DNA of 64,000 nucleotides from Pseudonocardia ammonioxydans (GCF_900115005.1 NZ_FOUY01000018.1:1-64000), one strand, 5' to 3'. Positions 40,595 through 49,854 are shown, counted from the first letter of the stretch. Translations and numbers: made by a program. Notes: generated by a model not told the origin, from the sequence alone.

Positions 40595-42198
40595 TGGTCG
40601 TCACCGGGTCTCCGTCTCCGTCGTCGCCGTCCCCGTCTCCGCCGTCGTCAGCGGGTCCGGCGGTTCCGGGGCGGCAGCGGGTCCTGGCCGTCGCGGTCGC
40701 CGGGGCGGTGCTGGCAGGGCTGCTCGGCTGGGCGGTCGCTCCGGCACCGGCCTCCCCGGGGCCGGAGCGGACGGGGGACCCGGTGCTGGCCGAACGCCTG
40801 CGCGAGGTCGCCGGGCCGGGGCAGTACGGCCTCGTCGCCGCCCTCGTCGAGGACGGCGAGCCGACCTACGCCGGGATCGGGGACGACGGCCGCGGCACGC
40901 CGGTCGGGCCGGACACCCCGTTCGAGATCGGGTCGGTCACCAAGACGATGACCGGTGCGGTGCTGGCCGGGCTGGAGTCCGAGGGCGTCGTGCGCGGCAG
41001 TGACCGGGTGCGCGACGTCGTGCCGGACCGCGAGTGGGGCCCGGTCGGGGACGTGACGCTGGGCGAGCTCGCCGCGCACCTGTCCGGGCTGCCCCGCGAG
41101 CCGGGCGGTCTCGGCGACCTCGTGGCCGGGCTCGGCAACGTCTACTTCGGGCTGCCCGCTCCGGCGCACACGCCCGAGGAGATCCTCGACGCGGCCGCCG
41201 GAGCGACGCTGGGCGAGCGCGGCGAGCCGCTGTACTCCAACCTGGCCAACGCGCTGCTCGGACAGCTGCTCGCGGTCCGCACCGGGACGCCCTACCCGGA
41301 GCTGCTGGCGCGGTACGTGACCGGCCCGCTCGACATGACCGCCACCGGGATCCCGGCGGTACCGCCGCCCGGGGCGGCGGTCGGTCACGACGAGTCCGGC
41401 GACGCCGTCGCGCCGTGGATCAGCGCGGGCGACGCGCCCGCCGGTACCGGCGTGTGGTCCACCGCCACCGACCTGGTCCGCTACACGGCGGCGCTTGACC
41501 GGCCCGGCTCGACGGTCGCGGCCGCCGCGCAGGCGCGCCATCCGTCGGAGTTCGGCCGGATCGGCTACGGCTGGTACACGGTCCCCGTGTCCGGCCCGGC
41601 CGGCACCGGCCACACGCTGCTCTGGAAGAACGGCGGCTCCGGCGGCGTCTCGACGTCGGTGCTGGCCGAACCCGCGACCGGGCGCACCGCGATCGTGCTG
41701 GGCAACTCCGAGGCGGGTGTCGACCGGATCGCCGCCGAGCTGCTGGGCGTCCCGTCGCCGTTCACGGCCCGGGAGGCCGGGGGCAGCAACGGCAGCACCG
41801 GTATCGACGCCGGCGACATCAGGGGCCTGATCGGGGTGGTGATCGCGGTCGGCTTCCCGCTGCTGGCCGGCACGACCCTGCTCGGCACGGCCCGCGGCGG
41901 GTGGGGCCGGACGCGGCGCCCGCTGCGCCGGACCGACGTCGCCTCGGCCGTGGGCACCGCGCTGTTCTTCCTGGTCGTCGCGTGGGCCGCCGGCGCCGTG
42001 AGCTGGGTCTCCGTGCCGTTCTGGATGCTGGGCTGCGTGGCGGCCGGCGCGGGTCTCGGACTGGTCGTCGCACGCCGGCGTTCCTGGGAGGCGGACGGCG
42101 GCGCCGGCGCGGCCGGGCGCCGGTGGAACGCCGGGTTCTCCCTCGTGCTCGGGGTGGGGGCGCTCGTGGCGGCCGTGGGCACCGCGCTGATGATCTGA
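40594..42198 (+). CDS. Membrane-anchored serine beta-lactamase-like hydrolase
   Basis: A 534-residue protein of the class C beta-lactamase / penicillin-binding-like family. It has an Ser/Pro-rich start, one N-terminal helix (VLAVAVAGAVLAGLLGWAV), then the catalytic SxxK in IGSVTKTMTGA near residue 115 and the Tyr motif YSN in LYSNLANALLG. A third motif-like segment is LLWKNGGSGGVST. Three helices follow at the C-terminus (GVVIAVGFPLLAGTTLL and two more). The catalytic domain should lie outside the cell, acting on peptidoglycan peptides, D-amino acid esters or lactams. Position after egtD is probably incidental because it has its own promoter. Confidence 0.88.
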   Translation: MVVTGSPSPSSPSPSPPSSAGPAVPGRQRVLAVAVAGAVLAGLLGWAVAPAPASPGPERTGDPVLAERLREVAGPGQYGLVAALVEDGEPTYAGIGDDGRGTPVGPDTPFEIGSVTKTMTGAVLAGLESEGVVRGSDRVRDVVPDREWGPVGDVTLGELAAHLSGLPREPGGLGDLVAGLGNVYFGLPAPAHTPEEILDAAAGATLGERGEPLYSNLANALLGQLLAVRTGTPYPELLARYVTGPLDMTATGIPAVPPPGAAVGHDESGDAVAPWISAGDAPAGTGVWSTATDLVRYTAALDRPGSTVAAAAQARHPSEFGRIGYGWYTVPVSGPAGTGHTLLWKNGGSGGVSTSVLAEPATGRTAIVLGNSEAGVDRIAAELLGVPSPFTAREAGGSNGSTGIDAGDIRGLIGVVIAVGFPLLAGTTLLGTARGGWGRTRRPLRRTDVASAVGTALFFLVVAWAAGAVSWVSVPFWMLGCVAAGAGLGLVVARRRSWEADGGAGAAGRRWNAGFSLVLGVGALVAAVGTALMI

Positions 42199-42232
42199 GC
42201 GTCCGGCGCGCGGAGGTCCTACGGTCGCGGTC

Positions 42233-42808
42233 ATGGCGATGAACGTGCTGCACCGGCGGATCTGCCGCTCCGACTCCTGGGCCGAGCGGATGCACGGGAG
42301 GACGCTGCCGTGGGCCACCCACGACGTCGACCTCACCGGCGAGGTGCTCGAGATCGGGCCCGGCTACGGGGTCACGACCCGCTGGCTGGCCCCGCGGGCC
42401 GGGGCGCTCACCGCGCTCGAGGTCGACCCGGTGATGGCCGCCGACCTGCGCGACGGCCTCGGCCGCGAGCTGGGCGTCGACGTGCGGCCCGGCGACGGTG
42501 CCGCGCTGCCGTTCCCGGACGCGAGCTTCGACGCCGTCGTCTGCTTCACGATGCTGCACCACGTCCCGACACCGGCCGAGCAGGACCGGCTGTTCGCCGA
42601 GTCGGCCCGGGTGCTGCGCCCGGGCGGGACCTTCGCCGGGATCGACACCCGGATGTCGGTGCGCTTCCGTCTGATCCACATCGGCGACACGCTGACCGCG
42701 GTGGATCCGGCGGGGTTGCCCGCCCGGCTGTCCGCGGCCGGCCTGGCCGGGCCCGGCACCGAGCTGGGGCAGCGCTCGTTCCGGTTCCGGGCCACCCGGC
42801 CGTCCTGA
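42233..42808 (+). CDS. Class I SAM-dependent methyltransferase
   Basis: A 191-residue methyltransferase of the UbiE/type 11 kind. SAM motif I is VLEIGPGYGVTTRWLAP near residue 40, motif II EVDPVMAADL, then DGAALPFPDASFDAVVCFTM with LHHV and LRPGGTFAGID. The substrate is unknown. TACGGT lies seven bases before ATG 42233, so a leaderless transcript is likely; there is no ribosome-site sequence. A cupin gene follows 21 bases after the stop with its own -10-like box. Confidence 0.9.
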   Translation: MAMNVLHRRICRSDSWAERMHGRTLPWATHDVDLTGEVLEIGPGYGVTTRWLAPRAGALTALEVDPVMAADLRDGLGRELGVDVRPGDGAALPFPDASFDAVVCFTMLHHVPTPAEQDRLFAESARVLRPGGTFAGIDTRMSVRFRLIHIGDTLTAVDPAGLPARLSAAGLAGPGTELGQRSFRFRATRPS

Positions 42809-42829
42809 GCCCGGGGTTAGGGTCGGTGC

Positions 42830-43288
42830 ATGGCCACCGACTGGCGCCACGACGGCGTCCGCGTCGTCCCCGGCGACGCCCTGGACACCCACACCCCGCA
42901 GACGCCGGGTATGCACCGGGCCGCCGCGGTCACCCACGACCGGGCCGGGTCGGAGAAGCTGTGGGCCGGCACGGTCACCATCCACCCGGGCGCCCGGACC
43001 GGCGCCCACCACCACGGCGAGCTGGAGAGCGTCATCTACGTGGTGCGCGGCCGGGCCCGGATGCGCTGGGGCGAGAACCTGGAGTTCACCGCCGAGGCAG
43101 GGCCGGGCGGGTTCATCTTCGTGCCGCCGTACGTGCCGCACCAGGAGATCAACGCGCTCGACGACGAGCCGCTCGAGTGCGTGCTGACCCGCTCCGGGCA
43201 GGAGCCGATCGTGGTCAACCTGGACATCGACGGCGTCGCCGACCCCGAGCACGTGCCCTGGATCGACCCGGGCCACCCGCACGGCTGA
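42830..43288 (+). CDS. Cupin-domain protein
   Basis: A 152-residue single-domain cupin. Metal-binding motif 1 is GARTGAHHHGELESVIYVVRG near residue 62, with three His and a Glu, and motif 2 is FIFVPPYVPHQEIN near 100. AMRW-type strands join them. Such proteins are dioxygenases, isomerases or sensors; the reaction cannot be told. TAGGGT (42818-42823) is six bases before ATG 42830, again pointing to a leaderless mRNA. The N-terminal third (HRAAAVTHDRAGSEKLWAG) resembles a common actinomycete cupin subgroup. Confidence 0.88.
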   Translation: MATDWRHDGVRVVPGDALDTHTPQTPGMHRAAAVTHDRAGSEKLWAGTVTIHPGARTGAHHHGELESVIYVVRGRARMRWGENLEFTAEAGPGGFIFVPPYVPHQEINALDDEPLECVLTRSGQEPIVVNLDIDGVADPEHVPWIDPGHPHG

Positions 43289-43362
43289 CGGGGGCACCCG
43301 CGCGTGGCGCGGGTTCCGATTCGTCCACGCCGGCCGCGGCGGCGACCTGCGACCGTGGACCC

Positions 43363-43716
43363 GTGATCAGACGAGTTGTCGCGTACGCCGACGGGGGCGC
43401 GGTCGCCGCGTCCCGGGACTTCTACACCGGCGTCCTGGGGTTCGAGGCCGCGATGGAGGACCCCGCCCTGGCCCTGGTGGCGCCGGACACCCCTTCGGCG
43501 CAGGTCCTCGTGCTGCCCCCGGGGACGGAGGACCCGCCCCCGCGCTTCGGTGTCGACCTCGGCGAACCCGGCGCCGTCGACTCCGCACACGCCGAGGCCG
43601 TGCGCCGCGGACTGCGTGTCGTGTACCCGCTCACCACCGAGCCGTGGGGTGTGCGCCGCTTCTTCGTGGAGGACCCGGGCGGCACGGTCGTCAACGTGCT
43701 CGCACACGTCCGCTGA
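43363..43716 (+). CDS. VOC (glyoxalase/bleomycin-resistance-like) protein
   Basis: A 117-residue vicinal-oxygen-chelate protein. The start IRRVVAYADGGAVAASRDFY and the end VRRFFVEDPGGTVVNVLAH fit two beta-alpha-beta-beta-beta modules. Metal ligands are incomplete: the usual first His is replaced (VVAYAD), while Glu is absent from the last VNVLAH strand. It may therefore bind without catalysing, as bleomycin-resistance proteins do. GTG 43363 starts the fold exactly; no good ribosome site is seen. It is convergent with the MFS gene, 16 bases apart. Confidence 0.82.
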   Translation: MIRRVVAYADGGAVAASRDFYTGVLGFEAAMEDPALALVAPDTPSAQVLVLPPGTEDPPPRFGVDLGEPGAVDSAHAEAVRRGLRVVYPLTTEPWGVRRFFVEDPGGTVVNVLAHVR

Positions 43717-43732
43717 ACGGCCGGGCCGGCCC

Positions 43733-44998
43733 TCACCGCCGGGCCGCGGCCCGGTACGGCACCAGCAGCAGCGCGGCCGCGGCACACAATCCGGCGGCCG
43801 CGACCGGGCCACCGAGGGCCCAGATCCCGAAGACGGCGATCCCGACCAGCTCGGTCCCGAGGCCGGCGACCGAGGTGACCGTCGCCCGGGCCGGGCCGGT
43901 GATCGCGTCCTGCAGCCGGGCGCCGGTCACCACCTTCACCGCCTGGAACAGTCCCCAGCAGCCGAGCAGCGCCAGCGGTCCCACCGGTGTCGCGACCCCG
44001 GACAGCGCCAGCCCGGCGGCCGAGCCCAGCATCGCCGGGACGGCGAGCGCCGGCCGGCCCGCGAGCCATCCGCCCGCCGCCGATCCGGCGGCACCGGCCA
44101 GCGGTACGGCCAGCAGTGCCACCGGGACCAGCTCGACCGGTACCCCCGAGGCCGCCGCCTGCAGCGGGAAGTACTCCTCGGCGGCGTCGATGCCGCCGAC
44201 CGCCGCGACGGCGAGCAGCGGCACCCGCAGGCCGCGGGTCCGCCAGGCGAGCCGCAGCCCCGCGAGCACTCCGTCGTCGCGGGTTCCGGCAGGCCCGTCG
44301 GCGCTGTCGGTGCGACCGCCACCGCCACTGCGATCGGCACCGCCACCGGCACTGCGACCGGCACTGCCGCCGCCACTGTGACCGGCACTGCCGCCGGCAC
44401 CGGCCCTGCTATCGCTGCCCGGGCCGGCGGGCCCGAACCGGTGTGGCACCGCCAGCGACACCGCCGCCGAGGCCCCGCACACCGCCACGCTCACCCACCC
44501 CGCGACCGCGTAGGTGCCGGGGCCGGGGGCGCCGTCCGGCGCGGTGAGCAGCAGCGTCGCCGCGAGCGCCGCCGGGACCTGGGCCAGCTGTGCGGTGGTC
44601 TCCAGCGCGGCCAGCACCCGCGGGTACGCGGCGGCCGCCCCGTGCGCGGCCAGCCCGTCGTAGGTCAGCGCCTCCAGGGCACCCGAGGCGAGCGCCCCGC
44701 CTCCGGACCAGAGCACGAACCCGGTGGCGAACCCGGCGAACCCGGGAGCGAGCAGCCACACCGCGAACCCGGCTCCGGTGAGCAGGCCGTCGGCCACCAG
44801 CGCGCCGCGCCGCGACCAGCGGTCGGCCAGCATCCCGGACGGGACCTCGAGCACCAGGCCGGCGACCGACCAGAGCACGAACAACGCCGAGATCCGGGCC
44901 AGGTCCAGCCCGGCGGCGTCGAACAGCAGCGCGTAGAGCGAGAACAACGGCACCGCGTGGTGCAGCGCCTGGCGCAGCAGCAACAGGCGCACCAGCAC
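43733..44998 (-). CDS. Major facilitator superfamily transporter
   Basis: A 421-residue carrier with 12 predicted helices. It has the MFS signature between helices 2 and 3 (GMLADRWSRRGALVADG). The central loop is unusually Gly/Ser/Ala-rich, for about 50 residues encoded by short repeats of ACCGGCACTGC type (44310-44400). The likely role is drug or metabolite efflux, unproven. GTG 44998 starts just before the first helix. Upstream, TACGGT (45043-45048) precedes ATG CCC GGT TGA (45034-45023), a possible leaderless three-residue frame in the 5' leader. It is convergent with the VOC gene at 43.5 kb. Confidence 0.85.
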   Translation of the reverse strand: MLVRLLLLRQALHHAVPLFSLYALLFDAAGLDLARISALFVLWSVAGLVLEVPSGMLADRWSRRGALVADGLLTGAGFAVWLLAPGFAGFATGFVLWSGGGALASGALEALTYDGLAAHGAAAAYPRVLAALETTAQLAQVPAALAATLLLTAPDGAPGPGTYAVAGWVSVAVCGASAAVSLAVPHRFGPAGPGSDSRAGAGGSAGHSGGGSAGRSAGGGADRSGGGGRTDSADGPAGTRDDGVLAGLRLAWRTRGLRVPLLAVAAVGGIDAAEEYFPLQAAASGVPVELVPVALLAVPLAGAAGSAAGGWLAGRPALAVPAMLGSAAGLALSGVATPVGPLALLGCWGLFQAVKVVTGARLQDAITGPARATVTSVAGLGTELVGIAVFGIWALGGPVAAAGLCAAAALLLVPYRAAARR

Positions 44999-45093
44999 GC
45001 GGGCCGGGGGCGGGAGAGTGCGTCAACCGGGCATGGTCGGCGACCGTATCCGCCCCTGCGGCCCGCGGCCAGCGGATTCGCTCCGGCCCCGGA

Positions 45094-45480
45094 TCAGACG
45101 TACGGGCTGGTGATCATCTCCAGGAAGTGCCCGGCCGGGTCGCGGAAGTACACGCCGCGCCCGCCGTGCCCGTGGTTGATCTCGCCAGGCCGTTGCTGCT
45201 GCGGGTCGGCCCAGTGCTCGACGCCGCCGTCGACCAGCCGCGCGTGGGCCCGGTCGAACAGGTCGTCGTCGACCAGGAACGCGTAGTGCTGGTTCTGGAT
45301 CTCGGGGAACACGTCCGTCGGCAGGTCGGCGAACTGGATCAGGACGCCGCCGTCGAGCATCAGGTTGGTGAACGGGCCCCAGGACGGCGCCTCGGCGGCC
45401 TCGAAGACGTGGCGGAAGAACGCCGCGGACTCCGAGCGGTCCCGGGCGGCGACGATGGTGTGGTTGAACGTGCAGGGCAT
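45094..45480 (-). CDS. VOC family glyoxalase-like protein
   Basis: A 128-residue VOC protein that starts MPCTFNHTIVAARDRSESAA. The His in NHTIV, the pair QNQHYAFLVDD, and RGVYFRDPAGHFLEMITSPY near the C-terminus supply His and Glu metal ligands, so it is probably an active dioxygenase or lyase. ATG 45480 gives the full fold. The frame stays open to an ATG at 45663 that lies five bases after a TAGCGT box, so an N-terminally extended, leaderless form of 189 residues is possible. The extension is Arg/Pro-rich without homology I recognise. Confidence 0.85.
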   Translation of the reverse strand: MPCTFNHTIVAARDRSESAAFFRHVFEAAEAPSWGPFTNLMLDGGVLIQFADLPTDVFPEIQNQHYAFLVDDDLFDRAHARLVDGGVEHWADPQQQRPGEINHGHGGRGVYFRDPAGHFLEMITSPYV

Positions 45481-45604
45481 GAACGGTCTCCAGGTCGAGC
45501 GGATGTCGTGCGGATGCGGGACCGTGGCGACAGAGCGGTGGACAGCAGGTCGGGAGTACCGACACACGTCGGGGAGAACTGCGCCCGCGGGCCCGTGCGG
45601 GAAA

Positions 45605-45625
45605 CGCCGACGCGTCGCGTCGGCG
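45605..45625. promoter_or_regulatory. 21-base perfect palindrome upstream of VOC gene
   Basis: CGCCGACGCG-T-CGCGTCGGCG has 10-base arms. It lies 125 bases before the VOC start, between a TAGCGT box (45669-45674) and ATG 45480. It could be an operator, an RNA hairpin in the 5' leader, or a terminator for the gad side. Nearby AAGGAG-TTCACCTCC (minus strand) could pair with itself. Confidence 0.5.
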
Positions 45626-45682
45626 GAGGTGAACTCCTTCCGGTAGGCCCATCGGGGGCGCATCCGCGACGCTAGCAGGCTC

Positions 45683-47092
45683 TCAGCCGGAGGACGAGCG
45701 TGTTCCGTGCGCGAACCCGGCGGCCTCCGCGCCGCGGACCGGCGCGCTCTGGCGGCGCAGCCGCTCCAGCACCCGGCGCAGGTCGTCGAGCAGCAGCCCG
45801 GCGAGGTCGTGCCCGAACCCGTTGCGCACCACGATCCGCAGCGCCGCCAGGTCGGTCCGGTCCGGCGGGAACGTGTACGCCGGCACCAGCCACCCGCTCT
45901 CCCGCAGCGCGGCGGACACGTCGAACACCGAGAACGGCTCGGTGTCGGCGACGGTGAACGCGAACACCGGCAGCTCGGACCCGTCGGTGAGCAGCCGGAA
46001 CGCCCCGGTGTCCGCGATCGCGCGGGCCAGCGCGGTCGCGACGTCGCGGCAGGTGCCCTGCACCCGCGCGTACCCGTCCCGGCCCAGCCGCAGGAACTGG
46101 TAGTACTGCGCGATCACCTGCCCGCCGGGGCGGGAGAAGTTGAGGGCGAACGTCGGCATGTCGCCGCCGAGGTAGTTCACCCGGAACACCAGGTCCTCGG
46201 GCAGGGCGTCGCGGTCGCGCCACACCGCCCACCCGACGCCCGGGTGGACCAGCCCGTACTTGTGCCCGGAGGTGTTGATCGACGCGACCCGGGCCAGCCG
46301 GAAGTCCCACTCCAGCTCCGGGTCGCAGAACGGGGCGATCATGGCCCCGGAGGCGCCGTCGACGTGCACCGGCACGTCCGGCCCGCCCCGCTGCGCCAGG
46401 TCGTCGAGCGCCGCGCACAGCTCGGCGACCGGCTCGTAGCTGCCGTCGAACGTGGACCCGAGCACGGCGACCACGCCGATGGTGTTCTCGTCGCAGCGCG
46501 CGAGGGCCTCCTCGACACCCAGGTGCAGCCGGTCGCCGTCCATCGGGACCAGCCGGGGCTCGACCTCGAAGTAGTTCGCGAACTTGTCCCAGCAGACCTG
46601 GACGTTCACCCCCATGACGATGTTGGGCCGGTCGGCCGGGCGCCCCTCGGCCCGGCGGCGGTGCTGCCAGCGCCGCTTCAGCGCCAGCCCGCCGAGCATG
46701 CACGCCTCGGACGACCCGGTGGTCGAGCAGCCGATCGCCCGGGCGGGGTCCGGCGCGTGCCAGAGGTCGGCGAGCATCCGTACGCACCGCTGCTCGAGGT
46801 CGGCGGTGCGCGGGTACTCGTCCTTGTCGATCATGTTCTTGTCGAGCGACTCGCCCATCAGCCGCACGGCCTGCGGCTCCGCCCAGGTCGTGACGAACGT
46901 GGCGAGGTTGAGCCGGGCGTTGCCGTCGAGCATCAGCTCGTCGTGCACGATCTGGCGGGCGACCTCGGGGTCGAGGCCGCCGCCGGGCAGGGTGAACCGC
47001 GGGACCTCGACGGGCTCCGCGGAGAAGACGGGGTTCACCGTCACCCCGCGGTCGTGACCGTGGTCCTCCGAGGGCGAGTGTGCACCGGGCAT
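45683..47092 (-). CDS. gadB: Glutamate decarboxylase
   Basis: A 469-residue PLP enzyme that converts glutamate to GABA and consumes a proton. The PLP lysine is near residue 278 in SINTSGHKYGLVHPGVGW. HVDGASGAMIAPF has the cofactor aspartate, and GCSTTGSSEACMLGGLALKR the phosphate site. NPVFSAEPVEVPRFTLPGG is the usual N-terminal stretch of GadB. TAGGTT (47099-47104) is six bases before ATG 47092, favouring that start and a leaderless transcript; GTG 47044 would give a 16-residue-shorter form that also matches homologues. No GABA antiporter is adjacent. The matB gene ends 33 bases upstream on the same strand. Confidence 0.94.
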   Translation of the reverse strand: MPGAHSPSEDHGHDRGVTVNPVFSAEPVEVPRFTLPGGGLDPEVARQIVHDELMLDGNARLNLATFVTTWAEPQAVRLMGESLDKNMIDKDEYPRTADLEQRCVRMLADLWHAPDPARAIGCSTTGSSEACMLGGLALKRRWQHRRRAEGRPADRPNIVMGVNVQVCWDKFANYFEVEPRLVPMDGDRLHLGVEEALARCDENTIGVVAVLGSTFDGSYEPVAELCAALDDLAQRGGPDVPVHVDGASGAMIAPFCDPELEWDFRLARVASINTSGHKYGLVHPGVGWAVWRDRDALPEDLVFRVNYLGGDMPTFALNFSRPGGQVIAQYYQFLRLGRDGYARVQGTCRDVATALARAIADTGAFRLLTDGSELPVFAFTVADTEPFSVFDVSAALRESGWLVPAYTFPPDRTDLAALRIVVRNGFGHDLAGLLLDDLRRVLERLRRQSAPVRGAEAAGFAHGTRSSSG

Positions 47093-47125
47093 GTGCGCAA
47101 CCTAGCCCCGCACACCCGTCCGCGG

Positions 47126-48532
47126 TCAGCTCCCGAGCAGCTTCTTCTGCACCTTGCCCATCGGGTTGCGCGGGAGCGCGTCGACGAAGACGACCTCGCG
47201 TGGCCGCTTGTGCCAGGACAGCTGCCCGGCCACGTGGTCGATGAGCTCCTGCCCGCTCCCGGCGGCACCGCTGCCGTCACCGACGACGTAGGCGACGATC
47301 CGCTGGCCCAGGTCCGGGTCCGGCCGTCCGACGACGGCGACCTCGGCGACCGACGGGTGGTCCAGCAGCACGGCCTCGATCTCGCCGGAGCCGATCCGGT
47401 AGCCGCCGGACTTGATCAGGTCGGTGGACTCGCGGCCGACGATCCGGTGGAACCCGCCCGGGTCGCGCACCGCGAGGTCCCCGGTGCGGAACCAGCCGTC
47501 GCCGGCCCAGCACTCGGCGTTGGCCTCCGGGCGGTCGAGGTAGCCGCCGAACAGCATCGGGCCGCGCACCTCGAGCCGGCCGACGGTCTCGCCGTCGTCG
47601 GGGACCGTGCCGGTCTCGCCGTCGCCGGCGGGCAGCAGCCGGGTCTCGGCGCCCGGGACCGGGAGCCCGACCCATCCGGCACGGCGCTCGCCGGACGCCC
47701 GGGCGCTGAGCGTGATCATGGTCTCGGTCATGCCGTAGCGCTCGACCGGCGCCTGCCCGGTGAGCCCGGCGATCTGCTCGAACAGCGAGGCGGGCAGCGG
47801 CGCGCTGCCCGAGACCAGCAGCCGGGCCTTGCCGAGCGCCCGGGCGGCGTCCGGCTCGCCGACGACCCGGTTCCACACGGTCGGCACGCCGAAGTACATG
47901 GTCGCGTCGGCCGCCGCGTACCGGGCCGGCTGCGGCTTGACCGTGTGCACCACCCGCGAGCCGCGTCGCAGCGAGCCGAGCACCCCGAGGATCAGCCCGT
48001 GCACGTGGAACAGCGGCAGCCCGTGCGCGACGGTGTCGTCGGGCGTCCAGTCCCAGACCTCGAACAGGCCGTCCAGCCCGGCCGCGATCGCCCGCCCGGA
48101 CAGCTGCGCGCCCTTCGGCGCCCCGGTGGTGCCGGAGGTGTAGAGCAGCATCGCCGTGCGTTCCGGGTCGATCTCGCGCGGTGCGACGGCGGTGCTGCCG
48201 GGGCGCACCGAGGGCAGCGCGGCGACCTCGGGCCCGTCCGGGCGCTCACCGGCCCACGCCGTCGCCCCCGAGTCGCGCAGCACGTGGCCGCGCTCGGCCG
48301 GGCCCGCGTCCGGCGGCACCGGCACCACCGGGACCCCCGCGAGGATCGCGCCGGTGATCGCGACGACGGTGTCGATCGATGCCGTGGCGTGCACGGCGAC
48401 CGGGCCGTCGTCGGGGATGCCGGCGGCGAAGCGGCCCGCCCGGTCGACCAGCTCGGCGCGCGACAGCGCGTCGTCGCCGACCACGACGGCGCGGTCGAGG
48501 TCGTCGGCGGCGGTGAGCGAGGTGAGGAACAA
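47126..48532 (-). CDS. matB: Malonyl-CoA synthetase MatB
   Basis: A 468-residue acyl-CoA ligase of the adenylate-forming family. It has MLLYTSGTTGAPKGAQLSGR near residue 137, YGMTETMITLS, GWFRTGDLAVRD, then ESTDLIKSGGYRIGSGEIEA and the catalytic Lys in RNPMGKVQKKLL at the end. The short size and the IKSGGYRIGSGEIE segment are MatB-like, so malonate or methylmalonate is the likely substrate. TTG 48532 is chosen because AGGAGA stands a few bases before it; no ATG or GTG fits. The matC carrier gene lies 17 bases upstream on the same strand. No malonyl-CoA decarboxylase (matA) is nearby. Confidence 0.88.
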   Translation of the reverse strand: MFLTSLTAADDLDRAVVVGDDALSRAELVDRAGRFAAGIPDDGPVAVHATASIDTVVAITGAILAGVPVVPVPPDAGPAERGHVLRDSGATAWAGERPDGPEVAALPSVRPGSTAVAPREIDPERTAMLLYTSGTTGAPKGAQLSGRAIAAGLDGLFEVWDWTPDDTVAHGLPLFHVHGLILGVLGSLRRGSRVVHTVKPQPARYAAADATMYFGVPTVWNRVVGEPDAARALGKARLLVSGSAPLPASLFEQIAGLTGQAPVERYGMTETMITLSARASGERRAGWVGLPVPGAETRLLPAGDGETGTVPDDGETVGRLEVRGPMLFGGYLDRPEANAECWAGDGWFRTGDLAVRDPGGFHRIVGRESTDLIKSGGYRIGSGEIEAVLLDHPSVAEVAVVGRPDPDLGQRIVAYVVGDGSGAAGSGQELIDHVAGQLSWHKRPREVVFVDALPRNPMGKVQKKLLGS

Positions 48533-48549
48533 CGTCGATCTCCTGAGGT

Positions 48550-49854
48550 CTAGAAGGCCATCGCGGGCAGCACGAGGGCGCCGACCAGCGCGAGCGGGCC
48601 GAGCACCACCATGGACAGGCCCCAGCGGGTCAGCAGCGCGGTCATCCGCGGCCGCTCGTCGGGGTCGACGGTGGTCGCGACCAGGGTCGCACCCACCGTC
48701 GAGAACGGCGACACGTCCACGATCGACGAGCAGACGCCGAGCGCGCAGATCAGGGCCCATCCGGCCAGCCCGCCCTGCTGGATCAGCGGGATCGCGAGCG
48801 GGACCAGCGCGGCCAGGATGCCGGTGGTGGAGGCGAACGCCGACACCAGCCCGCACACCGCACAGATCACCAGCGCGGCGAGCAGCGGGACGGTGAGGGT
48901 CGCGGCGAGGTCGCCGAGCAGGTCGACGGCGCCGATCTCCTGCAGCACGCCGACGTAGGTGATGATGCCGCCGACCAGCAGCACCGTCGACCAGTCGATC
49001 TCCTTCAGCGCGCCGCGGCCGTTCTCCGGGTCGATCAGGGTCAGGACGGCGCCGAAGGCGAACGCGAGCACGCCGACATCGGGCTCGTTGCCGAGCACGG
49101 CGAGCACGATCACGGACGCGACCAGGCCGAGCATCGCGACCACGGTGACGAGGTGGACGCCCCGGAACGGCTCGCGCTCGGCCGGCCCGTGCTCGGCCGG
49201 TCCGTGCTCGACCGGTCCGGTGGACGGCGTCCCACCGCCCACGGCGACGGCGCTCCGGGACCGGCGGCGCGCACCGAAGAGCAGGTGGGCGACGAGGAGC
49301 AGGACCAGGTTCGCGACGACCGCGACGGCGAGCAGCGTCATCGGGTTCAGCGCGATCCCGGCCGAGGCGGCGGTGCCCCAGGTGACGATCCCGAACAGCG
49401 ACGTCGGGGCGAACCCGCCCGCCGAGAGCCCGGTCCCGACCGCCAGAGCCATGAGCATCGGGTCGATGCGCCGCCGGTGCGCCACCGACATCGCGATCGG
49501 GGCCATCACCAGGCCGCCGAGCGGGGAGCCCATCGCCGAGACGACGCCGGTGAGCACGAAGAACGTCAGCGGCAGCGCGCCGGTGTTGTCCCCGACCAGG
49601 ACCAGCGCCCGGTCGACCAGACGCCCGATCGTGCCGTTGGACTTGGCGATCCCGAAGAAGAACGTGACCCCGACCAGCAGGATCAGGATGTCGACGGGGA
49701 AGCCCGCGACGATGTCCTCGAGGGCCAGGCCGGCGACCAGCAGCCCCATCCCGGTGGCGGCCGCGAACATCACGATGCCGATGTGCGTGCGGCGGATCTC
49801 CGCGATCACGAAGACCGCCGCGAACACTGCCAACGCGATGATCTGGACCGCCAC
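48550..49854 (-). CDS. matC: Malonate/dicarboxylate carrier MatC-like
   Basis: A 434-residue membrane carrier with about 11 helices. The N-terminal part (GIVMFAAATGMGLLVAGLAL, then DILILLVGVTFFFGIAKSNG and GSPLGGLVMAPIAM) matches the MatC N-terminal family. The C-terminal half repeats the fold with DVSPFSTVGATLVA. The central loop carries the short repeat EHGPAEHGPAE. Together with matB it would import and activate malonate for polyketide or fatty acid synthesis. GTG 49854 follows GGGGG. It is divergent from iclR, whose product probably controls it. Confidence 0.87.
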   Translation of the reverse strand: MAVQIIALAVFAAVFVIAEIRRTHIGIVMFAAATGMGLLVAGLALEDIVAGFPVDILILLVGVTFFFGIAKSNGTIGRLVDRALVLVGDNTGALPLTFFVLTGVVSAMGSPLGGLVMAPIAMSVAHRRRIDPMLMALAVGTGLSAGGFAPTSLFGIVTWGTAASAGIALNPMTLLAVAVVANLVLLLVAHLLFGARRRSRSAVAVGGGTPSTGPVEHGPAEHGPAEREPFRGVHLVTVVAMLGLVASVIVLAVLGNEPDVGVLAFAFGAVLTLIDPENGRGALKEIDWSTVLLVGGIITYVGVLQEIGAVDLLGDLAATLTVPLLAALVICAVCGLVSAFASTTGILAALVPLAIPLIQQGGLAGWALICALGVCSSIVDVSPFSTVGATLVATTVDPDERPRMTALLTRWGLSMVVLGPLALVGALVLPAMAF

